This document shows, piece after piece, positions 23,725 to 32,786 of a DNA stretch of 64,000 nucleotides (within the stretch, counting starts at the first letter, position 1; each line of letters opens with the position of its first letter). Below the pieces are notes generated by a model. The model was not told where the DNA came from. It saw only the letters and a program-made list of their open reading frames with translations, and searched no databases. This DNA comes from a virus: the IMG/VR virus record IMGVR_UViG_3300049427_000004, positions 1 through 64,000 of that record. One strand, given 5' to 3'. The position numbers and the translations under genes are program-made.

Positions 23725-25395
23725 TTACGCTTCACAGTTTGTGCAGAGTTTATCCTTACTAAATTGTTGCGCAGCGTTTGTACTGTGTTGGTAGTATAGT
23801 GTTTTAATGTTGTTTTCCCAAGCAAATAAATACAATTCGTTGATCTTTTTGGCAGACATTTTTGGATTAATCATTAAATTTAATGACTGACTTTGATCTA
23901 AGAATAGTTGTCTAGTGGAAGCTTGATCTAGAACAACATACTGATCAATTTCACTAAATGTCTTAAATACTTCTCTTTCTTTATCTGTTAAGAAATTAAG
24001 ATGTTGAACAGATCCATCATTGTCACGAATACTATTCCAAACTTCTCTAGTATCTTTATCATAAGACCCAAGAACTTTCTTTAAGTAGGGATTTCGGATG
24101 GTCACTTTGGCTTTAGCTACATCTTTTACGTATATATTTGACCAAATAGGCTCAATGCTTTGTGAAACTTGTTCTAGAATAAAAGCAGAGCTTGTTGTTG
24201 GTGCAATAGCTGTCAAGGTTGTATTACGTCTTCCATAACCCTTCAAAACCTCTGGTTCTCCATATAATTTCGCCAAATCTTCCGATGCTTTATATGCTTG
24301 TTTCTGAATAAAGCTAAACATTCTAGCATTTAATTTGATTGCATCCATGCTTTCAAATGGAATCATATTAGATTGCAAGTAAGAATGCCATCCTAAAGCA
24401 CCTAATCCTAAAGCGCGATTTTCTTTTGCGAAACTATAGGCCCTTTCCATAAAAAAGAAGGCTAAATTATCTTCATTGTCTTTAGAATCACGAAACTTTT
24501 CAAGTTTTGATATGAATTCAGTCATAACCGCATCTAGGAAAAACACCATTGTTTCGACAGCATCTGTTTCTTTCCATTCGTCATAATACAATAGATTCAT
24601 TGATGACAAATTACAAACAAACGACCACTTTTCATTGTTCGGCAATGCAATTTCTTGGCACATGTTGGAATGATTGATTTTTAAATTTTTATCCTTATAA
24701 ACATCTACTGTATTTTTATTAACTGTATCAGTAAAGAAAATATATGGGTATCCGATTTCAGAGCGAGACTTTATAATCTTAGCCCATACTGTGCGTTTTT
24801 CTTTATCTCCATCAACCATTTCTTTCATCCATTGATTGGTAACAGTTACACCATGAATTAATTTTTGAATTTCGTTTCCCTCTGTACCAATTTCTAAAAA
24901 TTCTAAAATATCTGGATGCTCTACTGGTAGAGACGGAGAGAACATTCCACGTCTCGAAGATCCTTGGCTGACAACATCGACAATCGAATCAAACAATTTC
25001 ATAAAATGAACTGCTCCAGAAGATTGACCATTGTCCTTAATATCCGCACCTCTATGACGCAAATCACCGAAGTATCCAGATGTTCCTCCACCAAACTTAC
25101 TCATTACCCCAACTTCGGATTGCGAATATAGAATTCCTCCCATATGGTCTGGAAGATAACTACCAAAACATGAGATTGGCAATCCCTTATTATTTCCAAA
25201 ATTCACCCAAACTGGAGTTGACAATGAGTAATATCCTTTTTCCATGTAGTTATAAAATTTATCAGCAAATCCCTTAATTCCAAGAATGGATTCCGCCGTA
25301 TCTGCAATTATGCGGATGCGTTGTTCAGGTGTGACTCCCTCAGTTAAATACCCACGAGATAAAAAGTTTCTGCTGTTTTCATTAAGCCATTTCAT
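23725..25395 (-). CDS. nrdE: Class I ribonucleotide reductase large subunit without ATP cone
   Basis: Reduces ribonucleotides to deoxyribonucleotides. The catalytic Cys residues are visible: ISCFGSYLPD (Cys76, redox pair), SNMCQEIALP (Cys246, thiyl radical) and SFVCNLSSMNLL (Cys261, redox partner). The C-terminal shuttle pair is CTNCEA at the very end. RRGMFSPSLP, APTTSSAFI and TLYYQHSTN are family landmarks. At 556 aa it lacks the N-terminal ATP-cone domain; that domain is instead on the small subunit encoded just upstream. No intron or intein interrupts it, unlike some SPbeta-group reductase genes. ATG start behind AGGAGG. Confidence 0.93.
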   Translation of the reverse strand: MKWLNENSRNFLSRGYLTEGVTPEQRIRIIADTAESILGIKGFADKFYNYMEKGYYSLSTPVWVNFGNNKGLPISCFGSYLPDHMGGILYSQSEVGVMSKFGGGTSGYFGDLRHRGADIKDNGQSSGAVHFMKLFDSIVDVVSQGSSRRGMFSPSLPVEHPDILEFLEIGTEGNEIQKLIHGVTVTNQWMKEMVDGDKEKRTVWAKIIKSRSEIGYPYIFFTDTVNKNTVDVYKDKNLKINHSNMCQEIALPNNEKWSFVCNLSSMNLLYYDEWKETDAVETMVFFLDAVMTEFISKLEKFRDSKDNEDNLAFFFMERAYSFAKENRALGLGALGWHSYLQSNMIPFESMDAIKLNARMFSFIQKQAYKASEDLAKLYGEPEVLKGYGRRNTTLTAIAPTTSSAFILEQVSQSIEPIWSNIYVKDVAKAKVTIRNPYLKKVLGSYDKDTREVWNSIRDNDGSVQHLNFLTDKEREVFKTFSEIDQYVVLDQASTRQLFLDQSQSLNLMINPKMSAKKINELYLFAWENNIKTLYYQHSTNAAQQFSKDKLCTNCEA

Positions 25396-25410
25396 TATTA
25401 TAAATTCCTC

Positions 25411-26694
25411 CTAAAATAAGTCATCACCAGTGATGCTTTGCATTCTTTTGCTATAGTTAATTTGTCTCTTAACAAAAAAGTCTCCGTGTTTTGTTGCTAT
25501 AATCTCAGTATCAAACCATTCCGTTTGTTCGACAACATCTTCATCAATATTGAAAATCGAATTGTAGCCAATACTACGAAGTGAACTATTAAGGCGATTT
25601 TTAACAAATTCTTTGACAAGAGATTTTGGTAGAAAATCTAAGTCTCCTGATTCGTAAATCCAATCAATAACAATTTCTTCTGATTCATACGCTTCTCTAC
25701 ATGCCTGAATTACCATTTTCTCAGTATGCTCATTAAACCACTCAGGATGTTCATTTCGAATAATCTTGATAAGGTCGATGCCGAACAGTCCATGTATTTG
25801 CTCTTCTTTAGAAGTGGCTTCAATAACATTTGACATACCTTTGAAAATATTTTTATGTTTATTAAATGACATGATAATTAAAAATTGTGAGAATAGTGAT
25901 ACATGCTCGATGAACAATGAGAACAAAAGAATAGACAATGCATAGTCCTTATTTTCTCCAGTACGTGCTAGAGCTACGCCTTTTGTCAAATATTCTACAC
26001 GTTGAAATAATTCAGGGATTTTTTCAATCTTCTTGAATTCGTCATTTAACCCTAAAATTTCAAGCAAATGAGAGTATGCGTCTTGATGTCGAACTTCACT
26101 TTCTGCGAATGTGTATCCAACAGAACCTACCTCTGGTTTTGGAAGGCGATGATATAAATCACCCCAAAAAGATTTAACTGCAACTTCAACTTGGGCAATT
26201 GCAAGCATTGCATTTTTAATTACATTTCTTTCTTTATCCGATACATTAACCTTAAAATCTTGAATGTCCGATGTGTAATTGAACTCAGTATGTAACCAAT
26301 ATGAATGTTGTATGGCTTCTTTATATTGAGAAAGTTCTGGATACTCGTAAGGCTTCAAATTTAAACGATGCTTAAAAATATTAGGTCGCCTTTCTTGGTT
26401 TCGTTTATCGCGGTAGAGGATATATGCTTTTGCTGTAGATTTGTGTTCCGATTTCAGTAGAGCTGTTTCAACTAGATCTTGCACTAACTCAACAGTTAAT
26501 TTTTCATAATCGCTGCACTCTATTAACTCCAATACGTCTTGAGTCAACTTCGCTGCTTCAGTGTCGTTAAATTCTCCTGTTTGTGCTCCTGCTTTCTCAA
26601 TAGCGCTTGTAATCTTCTCAGAATTAAATTCAACTTCTATTCCATTACGCTTCGTAATTATGTTTGACAACCCCATCTTCCCTTCCAATATCAC
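25411..26694 (-). CDS. Ribonucleotide reductase small subunit with N-terminal ATP cone
   Basis: Residues about 8-95 form an ATP cone (IITKRNGIEVEFNSEKITSA ... LVQDLVETALLK ... AKAYILYRDKRNQER). The diiron/radical domain follows, with AESEVRHQDAYSHLLEIL (E-x-x-H and the likely radical Tyr) and a second Glu/His set in SKEEQIHGLFGID. The cone normally sits on the large subunit and sets overall activity by dATP/ATP binding; here the large subunit lacks it, so activity control should act through this subunit. Start is uncertain: the ATG used lacks a good ribosome site; ATG six codons later or TTG two codons after that follow GGAAGGGAAG. Confidence 0.88.
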   Translation of the reverse strand: MILEGKMGLSNIITKRNGIEVEFNSEKITSAIEKAGAQTGEFNDTEAAKLTQDVLELIECSDYEKLTVELVQDLVETALLKSEHKSTAKAYILYRDKRNQERRPNIFKHRLNLKPYEYPELSQYKEAIQHSYWLHTEFNYTSDIQDFKVNVSDKERNVIKNAMLAIAQVEVAVKSFWGDLYHRLPKPEVGSVGYTFAESEVRHQDAYSHLLEILGLNDEFKKIEKIPELFQRVEYLTKGVALARTGENKDYALSILLFSLFIEHVSLFSQFLIIMSFNKHKNIFKGMSNVIEATSKEEQIHGLFGIDLIKIIRNEHPEWFNEHTEKMVIQACREAYESEEIVIDWIYESGDLDFLPKSLVKEFVKNRLNSSLRSIGYNSIFNIDEDVVEQTEWFDTEIIATKHGDFFVKRQINYSKRMQSITGDDLF

Positions 26695-26737
26695 ACTATG
26701 TATTTATTACTCATAAAATAAATATTTGATTGGCTTT

Positions 26738-26914
26738 CTAAGAAATCAAATTAATAATATCTTCAATGACCCAACCAAAGAATGTCATCATTACAATAAT
26801 CCCGTACATAACCAGAGTAAATTTATCAACCGTCTTATTTTTAATAATATTAACAAAGACATAAACTGATCCAGTGAAAGCTAGCAAGCTAATAATCAAC
26901 CATACGATATCCAT
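26738..26914 (-). CDS. 58-aa membrane protein with two transmembrane segments
   Basis: MDIVWLIISLLAFTGSVYVF and a second hydrophobic stretch (FTLVMYGIIVMMTFFGWVI) flank a basic loop (KNKTVDK). GAGGG precedes the ATG. Function unknown. Confidence 0.6.
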   Translation of the reverse strand: MDIVWLIISLLAFTGSVYVFVNIIKNKTVDKFTLVMYGIIVMMTFFGWVIEDIINLIS

Positions 26915-26945
26915 CTATTTCCCTCATTTCATAATATTTTATTTC

Positions 26946-27097
26946 CTATTCTTCATCAATTTCTTCATACATCTCGTAAGCATCACTATATCCTTGCCAG
27001 TTATCCACTCCACAAGCCTCAAGACACTCAAGAAAATGCTACTCTATCTAATATCATATTCTTCTTCACTAATTGTCACTGTTAACTGATTGTTCAA
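26946..27097 (-). pseudogene. Broken small gene (frameshifted)
   Basis: A GGAGGTGAG site and TTG open a frame reading LNNQLTVTISEEEYDI, then TAG. Coding-like sequence resumes in another frame as ECLEACGVDNWQGYSDAYEM to EEIDEE and a stop at the normal distance from the next gene. The two parts look like one acidic protein of about 50 aa interrupted by one or more indels. A sequencing error is the alternative. Confidence 0.4.
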
Positions 27098-27146
27098 TAT
27101 CTCACCTCCTTTCAACACCATTTAAAAGCACAATTTGATTGTGTAT

Positions 27147-27368
27147 TTATTTCCGATCAGTAAGAACTTCTGACACTTGCTGTTGAAGTTCTTCGGTAAC
27201 ATCCGACCATACGCCACTGATCTTGGTAAAAACTTGTTCAACTGTAGTGGCTTCGCCATTAGCGACATCGACTCCAATAAATTCATACACTTGCTGGTTT
27301 TTTAAGTAATCATCGGTAACGACTCTACTTAAGACACTCTTCAGTGCATTTCCAATCACTTCACTCAT
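27147..27368 (-). CDS. 73-aa protein, function unknown
   Basis: ATG behind AAGGGAG gives MSEVIGNALKSVLSRVVTDD and continues EFIGVDVANGEATTVEQVFT to EEL-rich end. A longer frame upstream lacks a ribosome site. Predicted helical; no family recognised. Confidence 0.6.
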   Translation of the reverse strand: MSEVIGNALKSVLSRVVTDDYLKNQQVYEFIGVDVANGEATTVEQVFTKISGVWSDVTEELQQQVSEVLTDRK

Positions 27369-27522
27369 ATAAAATATCTCCCTTTTTATATTATTGACCA
27401 CCCTCACCCAATACGAGGTAATTTCGCTCTGGTAGTCGTGTGTACTCCCCACTTATCGTCGTGTTTTCCTCAACTCTATATAGAGCCGACATAGCATTTC
27501 TGAGTACCTTGCCCAATATGTA

Positions 27523-27759
27523 TTAATTAACTTTTTTCAAACCACCATGAACATTTAATACATGGCCATCAGGAACCTTATCTATAATATTAAATTGATT
27601 CATTACTTCTTCCTCTGACAACGCGAGCGACTTACCCAATACTTCTCCGTATTCCTCATCATAAAGCCAACTATGAATGCTATAGCCGAATGAAGAGTAT
27701 TCTACAGTTCCGTAATTTTTTGATAATTTATCTTGAACAATTGTACCGAGTGGGATAAT
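27523..27759 (-). CDS. 78-aa protein with probable ATT start
   Basis: The protein (IIPLGTIVQDKLSKNYGTVE ... VLNVHGGLKKVN) is beta-rich with an SH3/KOW-like appearance. GGAGG lies 8 nt before ATT. The only canonical codon nearby, GTG three codons upstream, is part of the ribosome site itself, so ATT is the more likely initiator. Confidence 0.55.
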   Translation of the reverse strand: MIPLGTIVQDKLSKNYGTVEYSSFGYSIHSWLYDEEYGEVLGKSLALSEEEVMNQFNIIDKVPDGHVLNVHGGLKKVN

Positions 27760-27822
27760 TACAATCACCTCCCTACCTCATAAATGAACTGATTTATAGT
27801 CACATGTAATTTTATTAATGAA

Positions 27823-28455
27823 TTAATTGTCAAACCAAAATACAACTCTCACATCATCTGGTCTTACTTGATATTTTGGGATATCATGCTCCTTCAAGTA
27901 GCTCTTTAATTTATTGATAGTTCCTTCATAGAACTCAGAGCACAATTCTTTGATTGAAGTGTGATAATATACTTTATAACCGATACCGCCTTTTTCGGTT
28001 TTAATAAATTTAGCACCAAGTTCACTTCGAACTTTAGCCAACCTGTCTTCATCAAAAGCGAATTCAGTTCCTTCTTCTGGAATATCCCAACCATCATAAT
28101 TAAGGAGTTCTTCTAATGTCAAATAAGTGTGGGAATGACCATCTACTCCATAGTCGTCTGATTCATGCTTTGTTTCAAGGGATACATCATCTGGCAACCC
28201 TTTTGGCTCGCTAATCGGTTTTATATCCCAATAATTCCTTACATTTGCCAAGATAGCAAACAGGCAATAGTTGCGACCTTTATAAATCCTATCTTCATAA
28301 TCTACATGGAATCTTCGGTTGTAATCCTCTGGGTATTTAATGTGGTCTTCATTGACAGTCCATTTATCAGCATTAATCCAAATACCGTTTTCTCGCTTAT
28401 CATCATCATATGTATAGCGTCTTACTTCAAGATGTGCGTGAATATCGCAACCCAT
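27823..28455 (-). CDS. 210-aa conserved phage protein of the MGCDIH type
   Basis: Starts MGCDIHAHLEVRRYTYDDDK, a hallmark N-terminus of a widespread, uncharacterised phage protein family. The middle part has DYEDRIYKGRNYCLFAILAN and GHSHTYLTLEELLNYD, with several His, Cys and Asp residues that could bind metal. Good AGGGAG site. No function is known to me; an enzymatic role is only suggested by the conserved CDIH and GHSH motifs. Confidence 0.7.
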   Translation of the reverse strand: MGCDIHAHLEVRRYTYDDDKRENGIWINADKWTVNEDHIKYPEDYNRRFHVDYEDRIYKGRNYCLFAILANVRNYWDIKPISEPKGLPDDVSLETKHESDDYGVDGHSHTYLTLEELLNYDGWDIPEEGTEFAFDEDRLAKVRSELGAKFIKTEKGGIGYKVYYHTSIKELCSEFYEGTINKLKSYLKEHDIPKYQVRPDDVRVVFWFDN

Positions 28456-28505
28456 ATATTCATCTCCCTATTTTTAATTGTCCCATAAAAGGACGATTTC
28501 AATTA

Positions 28506-28901
28506 CTATTTTATTTTTTCAATTCGGATCAAATAGTTTTCCATAACTCCATCAATAAATTCCATTTCTACTACATCGCCAATATGGAAATCGGTGAGAT
28601 CTGTTTTATGTATTTTGCTTACTTTTTTGTTCGAAGTAACTTCATGCCCATCGACATGAATACTGTTTTCTGAGATAGATGTTACAACTCCATAATCTTT
28701 TATCAGTGAATGTTTATTTAAAGCTCTCTGTTCATCTGTATTTGAGATTATCATCCAAGTTGAAATACTAATTATGAACAGTATTAGGAAGAGATAAAAG
28801 AGCTTCCATTCCGCGACAACCAAACACATGAACGTCAGTAAGATAGAAATAATTCCTAATACTAAGGCAATCAACAGTAGAAGATCGTATATGATATACA
28901 T
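28506..28901 (-). CDS. 131-aa membrane protein with soluble C-terminal domain
   Basis: Two or three hydrophobic segments occupy residues 1-55 (DLLLLIALVLGIISILLTFM, LFYLFLILFIISISTWMI). A hydrophilic, beta-rich C-terminal part follows (YGVVTSISENSIHVDGHEVT). Good GGAGGTG site. No family recognised. Confidence 0.6.
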   Translation of the reverse strand: MYIIYDLLLLIALVLGIISILLTFMCLVVAEWKLFYLFLILFIISISTWMIISNTDEQRALNKHSLIKDYGVVTSISENSIHVDGHEVTSNKKVSKIHKTDLTDFHIGDVVEMEFIDGVMENYLIRIEKIK

Positions 28902-28945
28902 TTTTCACCTCCAGTCATCTATTGAAATGAGCATTTTAATATCTA

Positions 28946-29113
28946 TTACTTCCAGAACTGATACCATTTCTTTGCTGGCGCAACGAATGCTTCCTCAATT
29001 TCAATGCTTTCTTCAGAATTCATTTGCATCTGTTCTTTTCTCTTCTCAAGAACAAGTTTCCTCGCCTCTAAATCAGTCTCGGCTATTCGCTTAGATTCTT
29101 CATCGTTTATCAC
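28946..29113 (-). CDS. 55-aa charged helical protein, function unknown
   Basis: GTG start gives INDEESKRIAETDLEARKLV and ends EAFVAPAKKWYQFWK. The helical, charged body and amphipathic aromatic tail suggest a membrane-surface or protein-binding peptide. Ribosome site is weak (AAGAAAA). Confidence 0.5.
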   Translation of the reverse strand: MINDEESKRIAETDLEARKLVLEKRKEQMQMNSEESIEIEEAFVAPAKKWYQFWK

Positions 29114-29120
29114 ATTTTTC

Positions 29121-29246
29121 TTATCTATGCGATAAAATCGAATCTACGCTTAATTTTACAGGCTCAAATCCAAAATAGTTGTAAATGAAGTGTGAGCCAA
29201 GAAAATAATTACGACTTATCTTTTGTTCAAAGACAATTGCCTTCAT
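29121..29246 (-). CDS. 41-aa protein, function unknown
   Basis: MKAIVFEQKISRNYFLGSHF ... VDSILSHR behind GAGGAG at good spacing. Too short for family assignment. Confidence 0.5.
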   Translation of the reverse strand: MKAIVFEQKISRNYFLGSHFIYNYFGFEPVKLSVDSILSHR

Positions 29247-29267
29247 ATGTTCAACTCCTCTTAAAAT

Positions 29268-29552
29268 CTATATTTTATTTTCTTTGTGCTCTGTGATAAT
29301 CTTCTTCCAATCACTATCATCAACTTCTTTATTAATGTATTTTAAAGCAGTTTCTTTGCTAATTAAAACATCCACCTGATTGTCGTAATCGTAATCTTCA
29401 TCAGAGTTGGAGATGTTGTTTATAGCCATGCTAATAAACCAATTTTTCATGAAATTCTCATCGTCTGCATGTTTTTTATCTACCATTCCATCAATATTAA
29501 TTCTCAAAGTTACTGTGCCTTGAACTAAGGACATTTCCACTTTTTCGTTCAT
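29268..29552 (-). CDS. 94-aa protein, function unknown
   Basis: ATG (MNEKVEMSLVQGTVTLRINI) follows GGGAG by 9 nt. Beta strands at the N-terminus, then helices (NFMKNWFISMAINNISNSDE) and a charged C-terminus. No known domain. Confidence 0.6.
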   Translation of the reverse strand: MNEKVEMSLVQGTVTLRINIDGMVDKKHADDENFMKNWFISMAINNISNSDEDYDYDNQVDVLISKETALKYINKEVDDSDWKKIITEHKENKI

Positions 29553-29604
29553 ATTACACATCTCCCTGTAATGTTATTTTGTATTGAAACTTGTAATTCA
29601 TAAC

Positions 29605-29898
29605 CTATTTAATAATTACCTTTTCACCAAAAGCACCAAATTCCCATCCAGTTTTACCTGTTCCGTAGCAATCAGGGCATCCATAGCCAGTATCACTAGG
29701 ATGATCACGATATGTACCACCGCCACCACACCAAATGCAATTTGGCAGAGCGTCAAACTTCCATCTGTACATATCTTCCTTTGTTGGTTGACCAATTAAA
29801 TCATAAATATCTCTAGCTGCCTTCTTTGTTTTTCTAGATACCTTACTTAGATCATGTTCATGTTTCTCAAGCCATTTCCAATGTCTCCATCTATTCAA
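29605..29898 (-). CDS. 97-aa DnaJ-type zinc-finger protein
   Basis: Contains CIWCGGGGTYRDHPSDTGYG then CPDCYGTGKTGWEF, a pair of CxxCxGxG-like knuckles as in the DnaJ Cys-rich domain. The basic, aromatic N-terminus (NRWRHWKWLEKHEHDL) may bind nucleic acid. TTG start 10 nt after GGGAGG; the more upstream frame overlaps that site. A gene this small with this pattern is common in Bacillus phages; role unknown. Confidence 0.6.
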   Translation of the reverse strand: MNRWRHWKWLEKHEHDLSKVSRKTKKAARDIYDLIGQPTKEDMYRWKFDALPNCIWCGGGGTYRDHPSDTGYGCPDCYGTGKTGWEFGAFGEKVIIK

Positions 29899-29932
29899 AT
29901 AAAATTCACCTCCCATTGAAATTCAAATTTGA

Positions 29933-31624
29933 TTATCTATTAACAACTCTCAGATCTTCGATGAACACTTGATTTGTTTTCTCAATATGATATTTCGGTT
30001 TATAACGTGGGAACAAATTGAGATTAAGTGATCCAACCACATCTATCTTGTCTCCAACCATTACCCCTTCAATAAATGTTTCGTCTGCCTTAAACTTCAT
30101 AATCACCAGTGAAGGCTTAGCAGTCTCCAAGTCTTGCTCATCCACAAACCAAGTATCTGATTCTAACAAGCATCCTAGCTTCAGCGTATCTCCACTACCC
30201 ATTACTTTCTTCTGACTTACAACTAAATCCTTAATCAGAAACTTTGCTTCTTCAAATCCTGTTCCAGACACTCTACAGAAATTTTGAACTTGAGTGATAA
30301 GTTTTTCATTAATTTTATCTGCCTGTAACTCGATATCAAAGTAAGTAATTTGTTCGAATTTTTCATTTTTAAGTTTATTGTTTAGAGTCATTTTGAATAA
30401 TTCGAAGTCATTCTTTAATACGGAAACACCACCAGCTTCTGCGTGACCTCCGCTGTTAGTCACCATATCCAGCTTTGATGCAAATTCTAAGAAGTTAAAT
30501 CCACCATATGAGCGATAACTCCCTACATATTCTGTAGTTGTCTCTCCTTGAATGATTACTGGTCTTTGGTATATTCCTGATAAGTCATTAGCAATAAGAC
30601 CGTTATAGCCCTTTCCAAGTGATGAATCAATTAAGACAATACATTTATCATCTTCATTGACCAATGGCTTAAGCCTTTTAACTGCTTCTTTTTGAGTCTT
30701 TTTCCGAACTTCGTTTAAACTATGTATTTCTTTAGCAAGTTCTAGAGCAATTACAGGATCATCTGTTGTAAGCAGCTCTAGAGGCAACTCAATTTTATCT
30801 AACCTCGTAGGAGCGTTTATAAAAGGTGTTATATTGTATCCTATTGTAGATGAGTATAATTTTTCTTTTTCCTTTTTAATGACCATTAGTATCGATCTCA
30901 AACCCACATTATGTATGTTGTCGAGCATCGTATTTACCATGAATCTGTTTTCTGGTTCTGACATACTCTGCATATCACTATATAACCCAAACGCAGCCAA
31001 ATCAATAAGTGAATCTGAGTAGTCTTCGTGGAAATGATCATCTAATGTCTGACAAACTTTCCATGTAAGTAGTGAGCCTGATGATTGCTTATTAGGATAA
31101 GAACAATCTTCCTGTTGAGGATTAACCAAAATGCAATATTCATTTTTATCTGTGATTTGGTGATGATCAATAATTACAATATCAATCTCACGCTCTGTAA
31201 TGGTTTTGCAAGCTTCCCATTCGTTACTCGATGAGTCAACAATAATTAACAAGTCTGTATCATCTGGAATGTCGTTGACTACATGTTGTACTCCGTGTCC
31301 TACACTCCTCTGTTTGTATAGGTAGGATAACCTATCTGTGTAATTGAGTAAGTATTGATATAACAGTGAGGTGCTGGAAATTCCATCTGGATCTGGATCG
31401 CATAATATTTCAATATTTTGTTTTAGTTCAATTGCTTGAATAATTCGATCTCTTGCCAGTTCTACATTTTTCAAAAGGTAAGGATTATGTAATTCTTCTT
31501 CTGTTGGATAAACGAATCTGAACATGTCTTCAATTCCGTTTATCGCTGCAAGCTTATCGATCACACTGTATGTATCTTCATAAGGAATCTTTGGTGCTCT
31601 TTGTTTCCATTCTCGCTTCACCAT
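29933..31624 (-). CDS. RecJ-like single-strand DNA exonuclease (SPbeta YorK-like)
   Basis: DHH-family 5'-3' ssDNA exonuclease used in recombination and repair. Motifs in order: CDPDPDGISSTSLL (about residues 75-88), LIIVDSSSNEW (about 125), IVIIDHHQITD (DHH, about 151) and a DHHA1 substrate-binding site NSGGHAEAGGVSV (about 390). The C-terminal 150 residues form an OB-like part (GDTLKLGCLLESDTWFVDEQ ... GDKIDVVGSLNLN). At 563 aa it matches RecJ and the SPbeta homologue YorK. ATG start behind GAGGAG, with a promoter upstream. Confidence 0.9.
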   Translation of the reverse strand: MVKREWKQRAPKIPYEDTYSVIDKLAAINGIEDMFRFVYPTEEELHNPYLLKNVELARDRIIQAIELKQNIEILCDPDPDGISSTSLLYQYLLNYTDRLSYLYKQRSVGHGVQHVVNDIPDDTDLLIIVDSSSNEWEACKTITEREIDIVIIDHHQITDKNEYCILVNPQQEDCSYPNKQSSGSLLTWKVCQTLDDHFHEDYSDSLIDLAAFGLYSDMQSMSEPENRFMVNTMLDNIHNVGLRSILMVIKKEKEKLYSSTIGYNITPFINAPTRLDKIELPLELLTTDDPVIALELAKEIHSLNEVRKKTQKEAVKRLKPLVNEDDKCIVLIDSSLGKGYNGLIANDLSGIYQRPVIIQGETTTEYVGSYRSYGGFNFLEFASKLDMVTNSGGHAEAGGVSVLKNDFELFKMTLNNKLKNEKFEQITYFDIELQADKINEKLITQVQNFCRVSGTGFEEAKFLIKDLVVSQKKVMGSGDTLKLGCLLESDTWFVDEQDLETAKPSLVIMKFKADETFIEGVMVGDKIDVVGSLNLNLFPRYKPKYHIEKTNQVFIEDLRVVNR

Positions 31625-31650
31625 TCATCTCCTCTCTTTACCGCTTCATT

Positions 31651-31680
31651 ATCTTATCAAACCTGACTACCAATAGTCAA
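31651..31680 (-). promoter_or_regulatory. Probable sigma-A promoter for the RecJ-like gene
   Basis: On the minus strand TTGACT (31675-31680) and TAAGAT (31651-31656) are 18 nt apart, about 25 nt before the ATG. The -10 is imperfect. Confidence 0.5.
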
Positions 31681-31715
31681 CGTTTTTTATTTTGTATTTT
31701 TAATATTTTATATAT

Positions 31716-31868
31716 TTATACTCTTAACTCAACTTTATATTGTGGAGGCAGATTCATCCCCTCAACATCTTCGAATAGTAGATAATCATTATATGCTTTA
31801 GTCCAATTATCATGCACTTTGCCATTCACTCTATCGACAACTAAAAATTCATATATATGTTTACTCAT
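31716..31868 (-). CDS. 50-aa protein, function unknown
   Basis: MSKHIYEFLVVDRVNGKVHD ... PQYKVELRV. The ATG overlaps the stop of the previous gene (ATGA), a coupling signal. No motif recognised. Confidence 0.55.
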   Translation of the reverse strand: MSKHIYEFLVVDRVNGKVHDNWTKAYNDYLLFEDVEGMNLPPQYKVELRV

Positions 31869-32422
31869 ACTTGAAAACCAATCTTATTATTTAAGAGTAT
31901 ATGTATAAGTTCGTCCTTGCTTAAGCTCTGCAAGTGTTCTATGTAACTTTGCTCACCAGTTTCTTTCTTATATGGATTATGTTTATCAGGGAACCGTCTT
32001 GAGATAATTTCACACATTTTTTCATCATCAAAGTTATAATAAAATGCCAAATCTAATATCCGTTCATAATCAACATACTCAAAGATATCTATTCCTTTAT
32101 TGTCCCACATCCACTGCTCCTCTTCATATGTATGTTGTAGCCAACTAAAGTTGTAATAACCTTTCGGTACATATTTGAATGTCTGGATCAATTCATATAT
32201 TTCTCTGCTGGTAAACCATTTATCATGTTGTTTTGTGTAATCATCTCTGTTTAAATTAACGACGATATCTCTTCCTTTGCTCATGAAATCCTTATATTGA
32301 GCTTCACAAAGATAAAATTCAAATTCGTCAGCAACAAAATATTCTGCTTTCTGTCCAAAATCACCATTGATATAAAAACCGAATAAGTTCTCAGTCTCAC
32401 CTGTAACATTGCATCTATCCAT
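31865..32422 (-). CDS. 185-aa protein with CNVTGE motif, function unknown
   Basis: ATG behind CGGAGG gives MDRCNVTGETENLFGFYING. The Cys-x-x-Thr-Gly-Glu start recalls the 67-aa protein near 7.3 kb. The middle is aromatic and charged (WFTSREIYELIQTFKYVPKG), with helices to the end. No catalytic motif is recognisable. A longer frame upstream would overlap the neighbouring gene. Confidence 0.6.
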   Translation of the reverse strand: MDRCNVTGETENLFGFYINGDFGQKAEYFVADEFEFYLCEAQYKDFMSKGRDIVVNLNRDDYTKQHDKWFTSREIYELIQTFKYVPKGYYNFSWLQHTYEEEQWMWDNKGIDIFEYVDYERILDLAFYYNFDDEKMCEIISRRFPDKHNPYKKETGEQSYIEHLQSLSKDELIHILLNNKIGFQV

Positions 32423-32426
32423 ATAA

Positions 32427-32786
32427 TTACCTCCGATTGGATAATTTATTTTTAATACGTGTTTCAATTTCTTGCTGTTTATCTATGTATTCGTCATCAC
32501 CAAATGTTTTATATAAGTCTCTATAGTTCCTATACATATCAAGCAGCTCATCATATGTAAAATTACCTTTAACTTCTACGGTATCGGATGTGTCTTTAAG
32601 TCGAACAAGACTGTGATCTACTTGCCATATAAAGCCATCCTTTCGCTTAATGGTATACATTATCGACTCTGCATATGTTCCATCTCGAATCACCGTTTTC
32701 CAGCAATAACCTTCAATCGTAAATTCATCAAAATTGAAACTTTTTACAAGGATCGTCGAACCATTAGGATAAGGTTTTAGGCTCAT
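32427..32786 (-). CDS. 119-aa protein, function unknown
   Basis: Starts MSLKPYPNGSTILVKSFNFD. N-terminal beta-rich half (YGSILV-, YTIKRKDGFIWQVDHSLVRL) then a helical C-terminus (NFTYDELLDMYRNYRDLYKT). Overlaps the start of the preceding gene's 3' end by about 20 bases, showing tight packing. Confidence 0.6.
   Translation of the reverse strand: MSLKPYPNGSTILVKSFNFDEFTIEGYCWKTVIRDGTYAESIMYTIKRKDGFIWQVDHSLVRLKDTSDTVEVKGNFTYDELLDMYRNYRDLYKTFGDDEYIDKQQEIETRIKNKLSNRR

Noticed and set aside
23725-25395. Intron or intein in the reductase large-subunit gene, as in some SPbeta-like phages
   Set aside because: The frame is continuous through all catalytic motifs with normal spacing.
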